The translations under genes and the position numbers were made by a program. A DNA stretch of 64,000 nucleotides from Hyphomicrobiales bacterium. Its GTDB lineage: Bacteria > Pseudomonadota > Alphaproteobacteria > Rhodospirillales > JACKKN01. The stretch covers positions 1 through 64,000 of the forward strand of contig JACKKN010000003.1 of the NCBI GenBank assembly GCA_024236415.1, in the 5' to 3' direction. The notes below the pieces were generated by a model. The model worked only from the letters and a program-made list of their open reading frames with translations, made no database searches and was not told the DNA's origin. Of the stretch, positions 54,282 through 63,493 are shown in pieces. Each line of letters starts with the position of its first letter. The first letter of the stretch is position 1.

Positions 54282-54527
54282 ATGCTATTGGCACACGAGA
54301 AACGTCAGCTGCAACTTTCCGACCAGACGGTCGAGACCCTGGTCGCCGCCTACACCTGGCTGCGCGACGCCGTGTGGGACGGGCTGGTGAAGCCCCTGCA
54401 CGCCGGCTTCCTGCGCCAGCGCCTGCTGCGCGAGCTGGAGGGCCTGGACGACCGCATGCTGGCCGACATCGGCCTGTCGCGGGCCGACATCAACACCTTC
54501 GTCGGCCGCTCCTACCGCGACCTCTAG
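54282..54527 (+). CDS. DUF1127 family small protein
   Basis: An 81-residue protein. The C-terminal half has the DUF1127 pattern (LLRELEGLDDRMLADIGLSRADINTFVGRSYRDL) preceded by a helical stretch. DUF1127 proteins are small Arg-rich products, often strongly expressed; some bind RNA or affect phosphate and carbon metabolism. The ATG at 54282 fits the family length (a longer version adds a Pro/Arg-rich leader). A strong terminator follows. Confidence 0.85.
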   Translation: MLLAHEKRQLQLSDQTVETLVAAYTWLRDAVWDGLVKPLHAGFLRQRLLRELEGLDDRMLADIGLSRADINTFVGRSYRDL

Positions 54528-54563
54528 GCCGACGACGGCACACGCCCTTCCTCCCAGGGCAAG

Positions 54564-54594
54564 GGGCGGCGAACTCCGGTTCGCCGCCCTTTTT
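54564..54594 (+). terminator. rho-independent terminator of the DUF1127 gene
   Basis: GGGCGGCGAA / TTCGCCGCCC perfect 10-bp stem, 6-nt loop, five T residues. Confidence 0.92.
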
Positions 54595-54623
54595 CACGGC
54601 CGCCCCTCCCCAAAAAAGGTGCC

Positions 54624-54699
54624 AAAAGGTGCCAGGCACCTTTTTTAATAATAAAATTATTATCAAGATTGTAATAAAAAAAGGTGCCTGGCACCTTTT
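54624..54699. repeat. paired GGTGCC palindrome (copy B)
   Basis: AAAGGTGCCAGGCACCTTT at 54624-54644 and AAAGGTGCCTGGCACCTTT at 54679-54699, with a 34-bp AT-rich spacer. This is the same architecture and orientation as copy A at 8781-8855, and a half unit precedes it. It lies between a terminator and the lipoprotein stop codon. Confidence 0.88.
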
Positions 54700-54708
54700 C
54701 TCTTTTTC

Positions 54709-55026
54709 TTAGGGCTGTTTGGCGTAGCCGCGCTGGGCCATGCAGGCGGTGAACAGGCGGGCGCGGCGCTTCTTGTATTCGTATTGCAGCATCTGCGCGC
54801 CCAGGGACGACTCGCGGCGCAGGTCGGTGCCCTCCAGGCGCGAGGCTTCGGGGGCCAGGTCGCGCTCGGCCTGGCGCGCGGCCAGGGAGCGGCAGGCGGC
54901 CAGGTCGGCGGCGCTCTGGCGGTCGTCGGCGCCGGCCTTGTGCCACTTGGCCGGGCCGGCGCAGGCGGCGAGAAGCACCAGGGTTGCCAGGGTTGCCAGG
55001 GTCGCCAGGGTCGGTAGCATCCTCAC
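54709..55026 (-). CDS. putative lipoprotein
   Basis: A 105-residue protein with a lipoprotein signal (LATLATLATLVLLAACAG, lipobox LAAC with Cys22). The mature part is charged and helical, with two further Cys (DLAACRS, FTACMAQRGY). The ATLATLATL run comes from a 9-bp DNA repeat. I recognise no family. It overlaps the start of the ADP-ribosylglycohydrolase stop by 4 nt and lies downstream on the same strand. Confidence 0.65.
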   Translation of the reverse strand: MRMLPTLATLATLATLVLLAACAGPAKWHKAGADDRQSAADLAACRSLAARQAERDLAPEASRLEGTDLRRESSLGAQMLQYEYKKRRARLFTACMAQRGYAKQP

Positions 55027-56033
55027 GGGCGCACTCCTTCGGTCTTGAGGTGCCAGGCGGCCCGGGCCAGGTCGACCAGCTCGGCCCGGCCCCAGTCGCC
55101 CTGGTCGGTCAGGTGCGCGGCCAGGTCGGCGGGGATGCCGGCCAGGCCGACGCGGGCGCCGGCGATGGCCCCGGTCATGGCCGCCGTGGTGTCCACGTCA
55201 CCGCCCACGGCAATGGCCGTGCAGACGGCGGCCATGTAGTCGTCGGGGTGGCGCAGGAAGGCGTACAGGCTCCACAGCACGCTGCCGACCACGAACGGCG
55301 AGATGCCCGGCCACATGTCGCGGTGGTCCGGCGGCAGGCCGGCGCGGCTGATGAAGGTCACCGCGTCCTCCGGGGCCAGGACGACCCAGTCGGCCAGGCG
55401 CCGCAGGTCGGCGGCGAAGCCGGCGTCCCGTGCCGCCGCCCAGGTGGCCAGGTAGTCCAGGAACCGGCGCGGATCGACGGGCCGGCCCTGCATGGCCAGG
55501 GCCACGGCCCCGGCCACGGCGACGGCGCCGGCCGAGCAGCGCGGGTCGGCGTGGGTGATGCGGCCCTGGTCGTGGGCCGCCCGGCACAGCGCGACGGCGT
55601 CGTCGAAGAACATCAGGCCCACCGGCCCGGCGCGCATGGCGCTGCCGTTGCCGGCGGCGGGGGCGGGGGTGCCGGCCTCGGTCCAGGGCACCCCGGCGGC
55701 CAGGCGCTTGGCCGCGTCCTCGGTGGCCTTGCCGCGGCCCACCACCCGCTGCTGGGCGAACAGCAGGGCGATGCGCAGGGCATAGTCGCCGGGCTCGAAC
55801 CCGCCGCGGTCCACATAGCTGCGCAGCAGCTCGCGCGCCAACTGGGTGTCGTCGGAATACTGGCCGAACGGGAAGGTGCCGCGCCGCGCCAGCTCGGCGC
55901 GGCCGCCGCGCACGGTCAGGTCGACATAGCTGCGGCAGACCTGGGGCGACTGGCCCTCGACCACGAAGCCCAGGGCGTCGCCCAGGGCCTGGCCCACCAG
56001 GCAGCCGGCGAACCGGTCCGGGTCGGGGATCAC
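55023..56033 (-). CDS. ADP-ribosylglycohydrolase family protein
   Basis: A 336-residue hydrolase. FAGCLVGQALGDALGFVVEGQ starts the fold. The Mg-binding segments are QYSDDTQLARELL and the diagnostic VGGDVDTTAAMTGAIAGARVGL, with GNGSAMRAGPVG in between. The family removes ADP-ribose from proteins or related substrates (DraG/ARH type). The start is taken as GTG 56033, overlapping the preceding gene stop as GTGA. The target cannot be read. Confidence 0.85.
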   Translation of the reverse strand: MIPDPDRFAGCLVGQALGDALGFVVEGQSPQVCRSYVDLTVRGGRAELARRGTFPFGQYSDDTQLARELLRSYVDRGGFEPGDYALRIALLFAQQRVVGRGKATEDAAKRLAAGVPWTEAGTPAPAAGNGSAMRAGPVGLMFFDDAVALCRAAHDQGRITHADPRCSAGAVAVAGAVALAMQGRPVDPRRFLDYLATWAAARDAGFAADLRRLADWVVLAPEDAVTFISRAGLPPDHRDMWPGISPFVVGSVLWSLYAFLRHPDDYMAAVCTAIAVGGDVDTTAAMTGAIAGARVGLAGIPADLAAHLTDQGDWGRAELVDLARAAWHLKTEGVRP

Positions 56034-57103
56034 GCCCCCGCCCCCGATCCCGCCCCAGATCCCGCCCCAGATCCCGCCTTTGGCAGGCGGAACTCGGCCA
56101 CCACCGGGGCGTGGAACGATTCCGGCGCCGCGTGCACGGCGGCCGGGGTGATGACCTCGTCGCCCAGGCTCTCGTTGTGGATCTCCATCTCCCGGTACCA
56201 GGCCAGCAGGGCGCGCGAGATCAGGATGTGGTCCACCATCTCGGGCCGGCCCCGGTGCAGCACCGAATGGCGCCGGTCCTCGGGCAGGCCCACCTCGGGC
56301 GCCACCAGGCAGCGCGCCGCCAGGGCGCCCGAGCCCATGTCCTCCTCGTCGCCGCGCACGATGCGCCCGGGGATGTCGTGCAGGCCGGCGTTGAAGTCGC
56401 CGCACACGGCCACCAGGGCGTCGGGGTCGGCGTCGAACAGGCGGTCGATATAGAGCCGCGTCTCGAACGCCTGGCCGGCGCCCTTGACGGCGGCCAGGAA
56501 CATGCCCTCGGCCCAGCCCGGAGCGTCCTGCCACTCCCAGGGGCCGATCTTGTGCCCGGGCACGAAGGCGGCGCGCGGCGCCCGCAGGTGCAGGTTGATG
56601 ACGGTCAGGACCCGGCCGCCGCCCAGGTCGAGCCGCGCGTGCAGCATGGGCCGGTCCCATTCCACGGCCTCGGCCCGGCCGCGCTCGCCGCGCTGCGGCA
56701 CCGCCGTGGCCAGGCGGTGGCGCGGCGCCTCCACCAGGTCGTGGCGCACCTGGCCGTGGTCCAGCACCGGCAGGCGGCTGAGGATCACCAGGTTGTGGCG
56801 GTCGCGCGGCCCGCCGCGGCTGCCCGAGCGGGTGTGGACCCGGTGGAAGCCGGCGTATTCGGTGCCCGCCACCAAAGCGTCCAGGGCCGCCAGGCTGCGC
56901 ACCTTGCCGGTGCGGCCGCGCTGGCCGTTGACCTCCTGCAGGCACAGGACGTCGGCGCGCAGGCGCTGGAACTGGGGCCGCAGCACCTGGACCCGCTCCT
57001 CCAGCGGCGCCTCGCGCCCGGCGGGGACGTCCAGGCTCTCCAGGTTGAAGGTGGCCAGGCGCAGGACCGCGTCGCGTTCGGCGGGGGGACTGGTGCGGGC
57101 CAT
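56030..57103 (-). CDS. endonuclease/exonuclease/phosphatase family protein
   Basis: A 357-residue EEP-fold hydrolase. Motifs: LATFNLESLDV (Asn), LCLQEVNGQRG (catalytic Glu), VINLHLRAPR, VAVCGDFNAGLHD (Asp/Asn) and MVDHILISRAL (Asp-His). The family includes DNases, sphingomyelinases and phosphodiesterases, and the substrate is unknown. No signal peptide, so it is cytoplasmic. The C-terminal GSGAGSGAGSGAGA tail is encoded by 12-bp DNA repeats. Its stop overlaps the ADP-ribosylglycohydrolase gene, suggesting a joint role in nucleotide or ADP-ribose turnover. Confidence 0.8.
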   Translation of the reverse strand: MARTSPPAERDAVLRLATFNLESLDVPAGREAPLEERVQVLRPQFQRLRADVLCLQEVNGQRGRTGKVRSLAALDALVAGTEYAGFHRVHTRSGSRGGPRDRHNLVILSRLPVLDHGQVRHDLVEAPRHRLATAVPQRGERGRAEAVEWDRPMLHARLDLGGGRVLTVINLHLRAPRAAFVPGHKIGPWEWQDAPGWAEGMFLAAVKGAGQAFETRLYIDRLFDADPDALVAVCGDFNAGLHDIPGRIVRGDEEDMGSGALAARCLVAPEVGLPEDRRHSVLHRGRPEMVDHILISRALLAWYREMEIHNESLGDEVITPAAVHAAPESFHAPVVAEFRLPKAGSGAGSGAGSGAGA

Positions 57104-57119
57104 GGCGCCGTCCCGCCGC

Positions 57120-57704
<585 letters not shown>

Positions 57705-57728
57705 CGTTCCGCCTCCTGAAAGCGCGCC

Positions 57729-59177
57729 ATGACCGACGACGATACCCACGACGACGACGCCCCGGGCCGGGGGGCCAGCGCCACCGCCAGCGCCACCGCC
57801 AGCGCCATTTGGGGCGGCCGGTTCTCGGCCGGGCCCTCGGCGATCATGGAGGACATCAACGTCTCCATCGATTTCGACCGCCGCCTGTACCGGGAGGATA
57901 TCGCAGGGTCGCGCGCCCATTGCAAGATGCTGGCGGCCACCGGGGTCATCGCCGCCGCCGACCGCGACGCCATCCTGGCCGGCCTGGACCAGGTGGAGGG
58001 CGAAATCGCCGCCGGCACCTTCGCCTTCAGCCGCGCCGCCGAGGACATCCACATGAACGTGGAATCCCGCCTGGCCGAGATCGTCGGCGAGCCGGCCGGG
58101 CGCCTGCACACGGCGCGCTCGCGCAACGACCAGGTGGCCACCGACCTGCGCCTGTGGGTGCGCGCCGCGCTGGACGACCTGGACACGGGCCTGCAGGGGC
58201 TGCAGCGGGTGCTGATCGACCGCGCCGAGGAGCACGCGGCCAGCGTCATGCCCGGCTTCACCCACCTGCAGGCGGCGCAGCCGGTGACCCTGGGCCACCA
58301 CCTGATGGCCTATGTCGAGATGGTCGGCCGCGACCGCGGGCGCATCGCCGACTGCCGCGCGCGCCTGAACGAGTCGCCCCTGGGCGCCGCCGCCCTGGCC
58401 GGCACCTCGTTCCCCATCGACCGCCACATGACGGCGGCCGAGCTGGGCTTCGACGGGCCCATGGCCAATTCGCTGGACGCCGTGTCGGACCGGGACTTCG
58501 CCCTGGAATATCTTTCCCTGGCGGCGATCCTGGCCGTGCACCTGAGCCGCCTGGCCGAGGAGATCGTGATCTGGAGCTCGGACGCCTTCGGCTTCCTGCG
58601 CCTGTCGGACTCGTTCTCCACCGGGTCCTCCATCATGCCGCAGAAGCGCAACCCCGACGCCGCCGAGCTGGTGCGGGCCAAGGCCGGGCGGGTGATCGGC
58701 GACCTGAACGGCCTGCTGGTGGCGCTGAAGGGGCTGCCGCTGGCCTACGGCAAGGACATGCAGGAGGACAAGGAGCCGGTGTTCGACGCCACCGACACCC
58801 TGGCGCTCTGCGTCGCCGCCACCGCCGGCATGATCGCCGACGCCGATTTCCGCACCGGCGCCATGAAGGCCGCCGCCGGGCGCGGCTTCACCACGGCGAC
58901 GGACCTGGCCGACTGGCTGGTGCGGGTGCTGGGCATGCCGTTCCGCCGCGCCCACCACGTCACCGGCGCCCTGGTGGGCCTGGCCGACGCCGCAGGGGTG
59001 GGGCTCGAGGACCTGACGCTCGATCAGATGCAGGGTGTGGAGCCGGCCATCACGGCGGACGTGTTCGGGGTGCTGGGGGTCGACAACTCGGTGGCCAGCC
59101 GCACCAGCTTCGGCGGCACGGCGCCCGACGCGGTGCGCGCGGCCATCGCCGCGGCGCGGCGCCGGTACCTGGACTAG
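57729..59177 (+). CDS. argH: argininosuccinate lyase
   Basis: A 482-residue fumarase-superfamily enzyme splitting argininosuccinate to arginine and fumarate. WGGRFSAGPSAIMEDINVSI, the HTARSRNDQVATDLRLW motif, GFTHLQAAQPVTLGH and the family signature TGSSIMPQKRNPDAAELVRAK are all present. The first 25 residues are an Asp-rich and SATASATASA tail produced by 12-bp repeats, not seen in most ArgH. It begins the run argH, lptM-like, lysA, DUF4175. Confidence 0.95.
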   Translation: MTDDDTHDDDAPGRGASATASATASAIWGGRFSAGPSAIMEDINVSIDFDRRLYREDIAGSRAHCKMLAATGVIAAADRDAILAGLDQVEGEIAAGTFAFSRAAEDIHMNVESRLAEIVGEPAGRLHTARSRNDQVATDLRLWVRAALDDLDTGLQGLQRVLIDRAEEHAASVMPGFTHLQAAQPVTLGHHLMAYVEMVGRDRGRIADCRARLNESPLGAAALAGTSFPIDRHMTAAELGFDGPMANSLDAVSDRDFALEYLSLAAILAVHLSRLAEEIVIWSSDAFGFLRLSDSFSTGSSIMPQKRNPDAAELVRAKAGRVIGDLNGLLVALKGLPLAYGKDMQEDKEPVFDATDTLALCVAATAGMIADADFRTGAMKAAAGRGFTTATDLADWLVRVLGMPFRRAHHVTGALVGLADAAGVGLEDLTLDQMQGVEPAITADVFGVLGVDNSVASRTSFGGTAPDAVRAAIAAARRRYLD

Positions 59178-59211
59178 CAAGTATCTGGATTAGAATGCGG
59201 GAGAGGACCAT

Positions 59212-59361
59212 ATGAAGGACGAAAACCGGCGCCGCCTGCTGCGCCTGCTGCTGGCCCTGGCGGTCCCCCTGGCGGCGGCGCCCGTGGCGGCCTGCGGCCG
59301 CAAGGCGGCCCCGGTGGCGCCCGAGGGCTCCAAGTACCCGCGCAAGTACCCGGCGGAATAG
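59212..59361 (+). CDS. small lipoprotein, LptM-like
   Basis: A 49-residue protein with a signal ending at the lipobox PVAAC (Cys28), followed by GRKAAPVAPEG. The C-G-x-K-x-P after the lipid Cys and the place between argH and lysA match the LptM family, which helps mature the LptD lipopolysaccharide transporter. GGGAGAGGACC supplies a ribosome-binding site. The downstream lysA is 17 bp away. Confidence 0.8.
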   Translation: MKDENRRRLLRLLLALAVPLAAAPVAACGRKAAPVAPEGSKYPRKYPAE

Positions 59362-59378
59362 GCGGACGAGACAGGACC

Positions 59379-60686
59379 ATGGACCACTTCACCTACCGCG
59401 ACGGCGCCCTGCATGCCGAGGACGTGCCCCTGGCGGACATCGCCGCGGCCGTGGGCACGCCCGTCTACGTCTATTCCCGGGCCACCCTGGCGCGCCACTA
59501 CCGCGTGTTCGCCGACGCCTTCGCCGGCCTGGACGCCACCATCTGCTATGCCGTCAAGGCCAATTCCAACCTGGCCGTGATCCGCACCCTGGGCCTGCTG
59601 GGGGCGGGCGCCGACGTGGTCTCGGGCGGCGAGCTGCAGCGCGCCCTGGCCGCCGGCATCCCGGCCGAACGGGTGGTGTTCTCGGGGGTCGGCAAGACCC
59701 GCGACGAGCTGGCCCAGGCCCTGGCGGCCGGGGTCATGGAGATCAACGTGGAATCGGACCCCGAACTGGAGGTCCTCAGCCAGGTGGCCGCCGCCATGGG
59801 GGTCGAGGCCCGGGTCGCCGTGCGCATCAACCCCGACGTGGACGCCCGCACCCACGCCAAGATCACCACCGGGCGCAGCGAGAACAAGTTCGGCATCGAG
59901 TGGACCCGCACCCGCGAGGTCTATGCCCGCATCGCCGAGCTGCCCGGCCTGCGCGCCGAGGGGGTGGCCGTGCACATCGGCTCGCAGCTCACCGACATGG
60001 AGCCCTACCGCGACGCCTACACGCGCATGCGCGACCTGGTGGCCATGCTGCGCGCCGACGGCCACGACATCCGCCGCCTGGACCTGGGCGGCGGCCTGGG
60101 CATCCCCTACGTGGACGCCGGCAACACGGCGCAGACCACCCCCGGCCCGGCCGACTACGCCGCCGTGGTGCGCGAGGTGCTGGGCGACCTGGACTGCCGC
60201 CTGGTGCTGGAACCGGGGCGGGTCATCGCCGGCAACGCCGGCGTGCTGCTGACCCGGGTCATCTATGTCAAGGAGGGGGCCACGCGCACCTTCGTCATCG
60301 TCGACGCGGCCATGAACGACCTGATGCGGCCCAGCCTGTACGACGCCTACCACAAGATCTCGCCGGTGCGCGAACCCCTGCCCGGCGAGGGCCTGATCGA
60401 GGCCGACGTGGTCGGCCCGATCTGCGAATCGGGCGACAGCTTCGGCAAGGCGCGGCCGCTGCCGGCCTGCCAGCCGGACGACCTGCTGGTGCTGCGCTCG
60501 GCCGGGGCCTACGGCGCGGTCATGGCGTCGGCCTACAACGCGCGGCCCCTGGTGCCCGAGGTGCTGGTGGACGGCGACCGCTTTGCGGTGGTGCGCGAAC
60601 GGGTTACCATCCAGGACATGATGGACCGCGAATCCATGCCCGACTGGCTCGACGCCGCGGCGCCGGCGGAAGGCAAGGTCGCTTGA
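59379..60686 (+). CDS. lysA: diaminopimelate decarboxylase
   Basis: A 435-residue PLP enzyme giving L-lysine from meso-diaminopimelate. PLP lysine K60 in ICYAVKANSNLAVI, glycine loop DLGGGLGIPY, EPGRVIAGNAG, and the active-site Cys segment VGPICESGDSFGK. The length is usual. Its stop overlaps the DUF4175 gene (TTGA), which suggests translational coupling. Together with argH it makes this a small amino-acid synthesis cluster. Confidence 0.96.
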   Translation: MDHFTYRDGALHAEDVPLADIAAAVGTPVYVYSRATLARHYRVFADAFAGLDATICYAVKANSNLAVIRTLGLLGAGADVVSGGELQRALAAGIPAERVVFSGVGKTRDELAQALAAGVMEINVESDPELEVLSQVAAAMGVEARVAVRINPDVDARTHAKITTGRSENKFGIEWTRTREVYARIAELPGLRAEGVAVHIGSQLTDMEPYRDAYTRMRDLVAMLRADGHDIRRLDLGGGLGIPYVDAGNTAQTTPGPADYAAVVREVLGDLDCRLVLEPGRVIAGNAGVLLTRVIYVKEGATRTFVIVDAAMNDLMRPSLYDAYHKISPVREPLPGEGLIEADVVGPICESGDSFGKARPLPACQPDDLLVLRSAGAYGAVMASAYNARPLVPEVLVDGDRFAVVRERVTIQDMMDRESMPDWLDAAAPAEGKVA

Positions 60687-63220
60687 TCGGCGCCCGCCCC
60701 TACCGGGTGCTGCTGCGCGCGGCCCGCGCCGTGCTGGCGTGGGAGCGCCTGTGGCCGCTGCTGTGGCCGGTGGTGGGGGTGGTCGCCCTGTTCGTGTCCC
60801 TGGCCCTGCTGGACGTCTTCGCCTGGATCCCCGCCTGGCTGCACCTGGCGGTACTGCTGCTGGCCGGGGCCGCCTTCGCCGGCACGGCGGCGCGCGCCCT
60901 GCGCCGGTTCCGCCCCGCCGGCGAGGCCGAGGCGCGGCGCCGGCTGGAGGCCGACAGCGGCCTGGCCCACCGGCCCCTCAGCGCGCTGGAGGACCACCTG
61001 GCCAGCGGCGCCGGCGACGAATCCACCCGCGCCCTGTGGCAGGCGCACCTGCTGCGCGCGGCGGCCTCGGTGCGGCACCTGCGCCTGCGCCCGCCGGCCC
61101 CGGGCATGGCGGCGCGCGACCCCCATGGCTTCCGCGCCGGGGTGCTGCTGCTGCTGGTCGTGGCCGTGGTCGCCGGCTGGGGCGACGCCTCGGCGCGCCT
61201 GCAGCGGGCCCTGGTGCCCAAGTTCCAGCCGGCCCCGGGCCATCCGGTGGCGGCCGAGGTGTGGATCACGCCGCCGGCCTACACCGCCAAGCCGCCGGTG
61301 TACCTGTCGCTCGCGCGCCGCGCCGCCGACGGCGCCGACGGCACGGCCGTGCCCCAGGCGGTGGAGGTGCCCGCCGGCAGCACCCTGCTGGCCCAGGTCA
61401 CCGGGCTGGCGCAGGCGCCGGTGCTGGTCACCGAAGGCGCGCCGGTGCCGTTCGAATCCCTGGCCGCCGACGGCGACGGCGCGGCCGGCGGCTACCGCCT
61501 GGAGACCGAGCTGACCGGCGGCGACCGCCTGTCCATCCGCGACGGCGCCGGCGAGGGCGCCGCCGAGGTGGCCGGCTGGCCCCTGACCGTGCGCCCCGAC
61601 GCGGTGCCCGAGGTGGTGTTCATCGGCCCGCCCAAGGACGATGGCCAGGGCCGCCTGCGCCTGGAATACCAGGCCCGCGACGATTATGGGGTGGTCAAGC
61701 TGGAGTCCCATGCCGAGCGCGCCGACGGCCCGCCGCCGCCGGGGGTGCCGGCGGACTTCGCCCTCGACCTGCCGCTGCGCGACCCCGGCGCGCCCGAGGC
61801 CCGCGGCGTCACCCTGCGCGACCTGACCGCGCACCCCTGGGCCGGCCTGCCGGTCAGGCTGTGGCTGTCGGCCACCGACGCCAAGGGCCAGGAGGGCCGC
61901 AGCGAGGCCGCCGAGCTGATCCTGCCCGAGCGCACCTTCAATCATCCGGTGGCGCGCGAGATCGTGGCCGCGCGCAAGCGCCTGGCCGTGCGCGGCAGCG
62001 ACGACCTGGAGCGGGTGCTCGAGGACCTGGACGCCATCGTCGCCCGGCCCGACCGCTACGCCGAGGACACGGTGGTGTTCCTGGGCCTGCGGGTGGCGCG
62101 CTACCGCCTGTACCACGAGTTCCGCGAGCACGGCGACGCCCAGATCCCGTCGGTCATGTCGCTGCTGTGGGACCTGGCCCTGCGGCTGGAGAACGGCGAG
62201 GTGGCCCTGGCCGAGCAGGACCTGCGCCGCGCCGAGGAGGCCCTGGCCAAGGCCCTGCAGGAGAACGCGCCGTCGGACGAGATCGAGCGCCTGATGAACG
62301 AGCTGCGCGACGCCATGGACAAGTACTTCCGCGCCCTGGCCGAGCAGATGCAGCGCCAGGACATGCCCGAGGGCATGATGGACCCCAACGCCCAGGTGAT
62401 GACCAGCGACGACCTGAAGCAGATGCTGGACCGGGCCCAGGAACTGGCGCGCACCGGCTCGCGCGAGGCCGCCAAGCAGTTGCTGGAAGAGCTGCGCAAG
62501 CGCCTGGAAAGCCTGCGCGCCGGGCGGCCGACGCAGTTGCCGCGCAAGGCCCTGAACGAGATGCGCAAGATGATGGACGCCATGCGCGACCTGATCCAGC
62601 GCCAGCAGAAGCTGATGGACCAGACCTTCCGCCGCTCGCAGCAGGGCGGCCCGGGGCAGCGCGACCCGCGCTCCGGCCAGCAGGGCCAAATGGGCGAACA
62701 GGGCCAGCAGGGCGAAGGCCAGGCCGGCGAGGGGTCCCAGGGTGCCATGAGCCAGGAGGAGCTGCGCCGCCGCCTGGGCGAGATGATGCTGCGCATGGAC
62801 GAGATGTTCGGCGGCATCCCCAAGTCCATGGGCCAGGCCGACCGCAACATGCGCGACGCCACCCAGTCCCTGCGCGGCGACCGCCCGGGCGAGGCCGCCG
62901 GCCACCAGGGCGAGGCGCTGGAGAACCTGCGCGGCGCCATGGAGGGCATGGCCGAGCAGATGGCCCGGTCCATGGGCCAGGGCATGCCCATGGGCATGGG
63001 CCAGCCCCAGGGCCAGCGCGACATGCGCGGCCGCGACCCCTTCGGCCGCACCTCGGGCGGGCACTTCGGCAACGCCGAGGACGGCTCGGTCAAGGTGCCC
63101 GACGCCGCCGACCTGCGCCGCGCCGGCGAGATCCTGCGCGAGCTGCGCCGCCGCGCCGGCCAGCACCAGCGCCCGCGGCCCGAACGCGACTACATCGACC
63201 GCCTGCTGCGGCGGTTCTAG
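60683..63220 (+). CDS. DUF4175 (TIGR02302) family large membrane protein
   Basis: An 845-residue protein. Two hydrophobic helices near residues 20-70 and a third near 150-165 are followed by a large periplasmic or extracytoplasmic beta-rich part. A long charged coiled-coil segment (about 420-640) comes next, and then a Gln/Gly/Met-rich tail (GQGMPMGMGQPQGQ). This matches TIGR02302/DUF4175, which is common next to lysA in alphaproteobacteria. Function unknown; an envelope role is suggested by the helices. The likely start is TTG 60683, sharing TTGA with the lysA stop; GTG 60710 is the alternative. Confidence 0.8.
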   Translation: MIGARPYRVLLRAARAVLAWERLWPLLWPVVGVVALFVSLALLDVFAWIPAWLHLAVLLLAGAAFAGTAARALRRFRPAGEAEARRRLEADSGLAHRPLSALEDHLASGAGDESTRALWQAHLLRAAASVRHLRLRPPAPGMAARDPHGFRAGVLLLLVVAVVAGWGDASARLQRALVPKFQPAPGHPVAAEVWITPPAYTAKPPVYLSLARRAADGADGTAVPQAVEVPAGSTLLAQVTGLAQAPVLVTEGAPVPFESLAADGDGAAGGYRLETELTGGDRLSIRDGAGEGAAEVAGWPLTVRPDAVPEVVFIGPPKDDGQGRLRLEYQARDDYGVVKLESHAERADGPPPPGVPADFALDLPLRDPGAPEARGVTLRDLTAHPWAGLPVRLWLSATDAKGQEGRSEAAELILPERTFNHPVAREIVAARKRLAVRGSDDLERVLEDLDAIVARPDRYAEDTVVFLGLRVARYRLYHEFREHGDAQIPSVMSLLWDLALRLENGEVALAEQDLRRAEEALAKALQENAPSDEIERLMNELRDAMDKYFRALAEQMQRQDMPEGMMDPNAQVMTSDDLKQMLDRAQELARTGSREAAKQLLEELRKRLESLRAGRPTQLPRKALNEMRKMMDAMRDLIQRQQKLMDQTFRRSQQGGPGQRDPRSGQQGQMGEQGQQGEGQAGEGSQGAMSQEELRRRLGEMMLRMDEMFGGIPKSMGQADRNMRDATQSLRGDRPGEAAGHQGEALENLRGAMEGMAEQMARSMGQGMPMGMGQPQGQRDMRGRDPFGRTSGGHFGNAEDGSVKVPDAADLRRAGEILRELRRRAGQHQRPRPERDYIDRLLRRF

Positions 63221-63326
63221 GGAACTTCATACGTCGGCCATTGTTCCCGCGCCGGCGCCAAGGGATGCACGTTTCTCCGGCCGGCCAAAATGCCGGAAAT
63301 CAATCCCGGAAGTCGGTCAATTCAGG

Positions 63327-63476
63327 CGCCATCCCCGCAAAGGCGGGGATCCATTCCGCCGTCGTTTTCGGTCAGCCGGCAGGTGCAGGCAAGCGCCGGG
63401 CCGTGCGGCCGATGCGGTCCGTTACCCTTGACCGCGGTGGCGACGGAATGGGTTCCCGCCTGCGCGGGAACGACGG
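63327..63476. repeat. inverted pair of GCGGG-type palindromes, second copy
   Basis: The units at 63327-63363 (CATCCCCGCAAAGGCGGGGAT...) and 63442-63476 (GGGTTCCCGCCTGCGCGGGA...) are roughly reverse complements, each itself palindromic, with about 78 bp between them. They lie between two convergent genes. Same family and layout as 14632-14757. Confidence 0.8.
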
Positions 63477-63493
63477 TCGGGGAATTCGCCGCC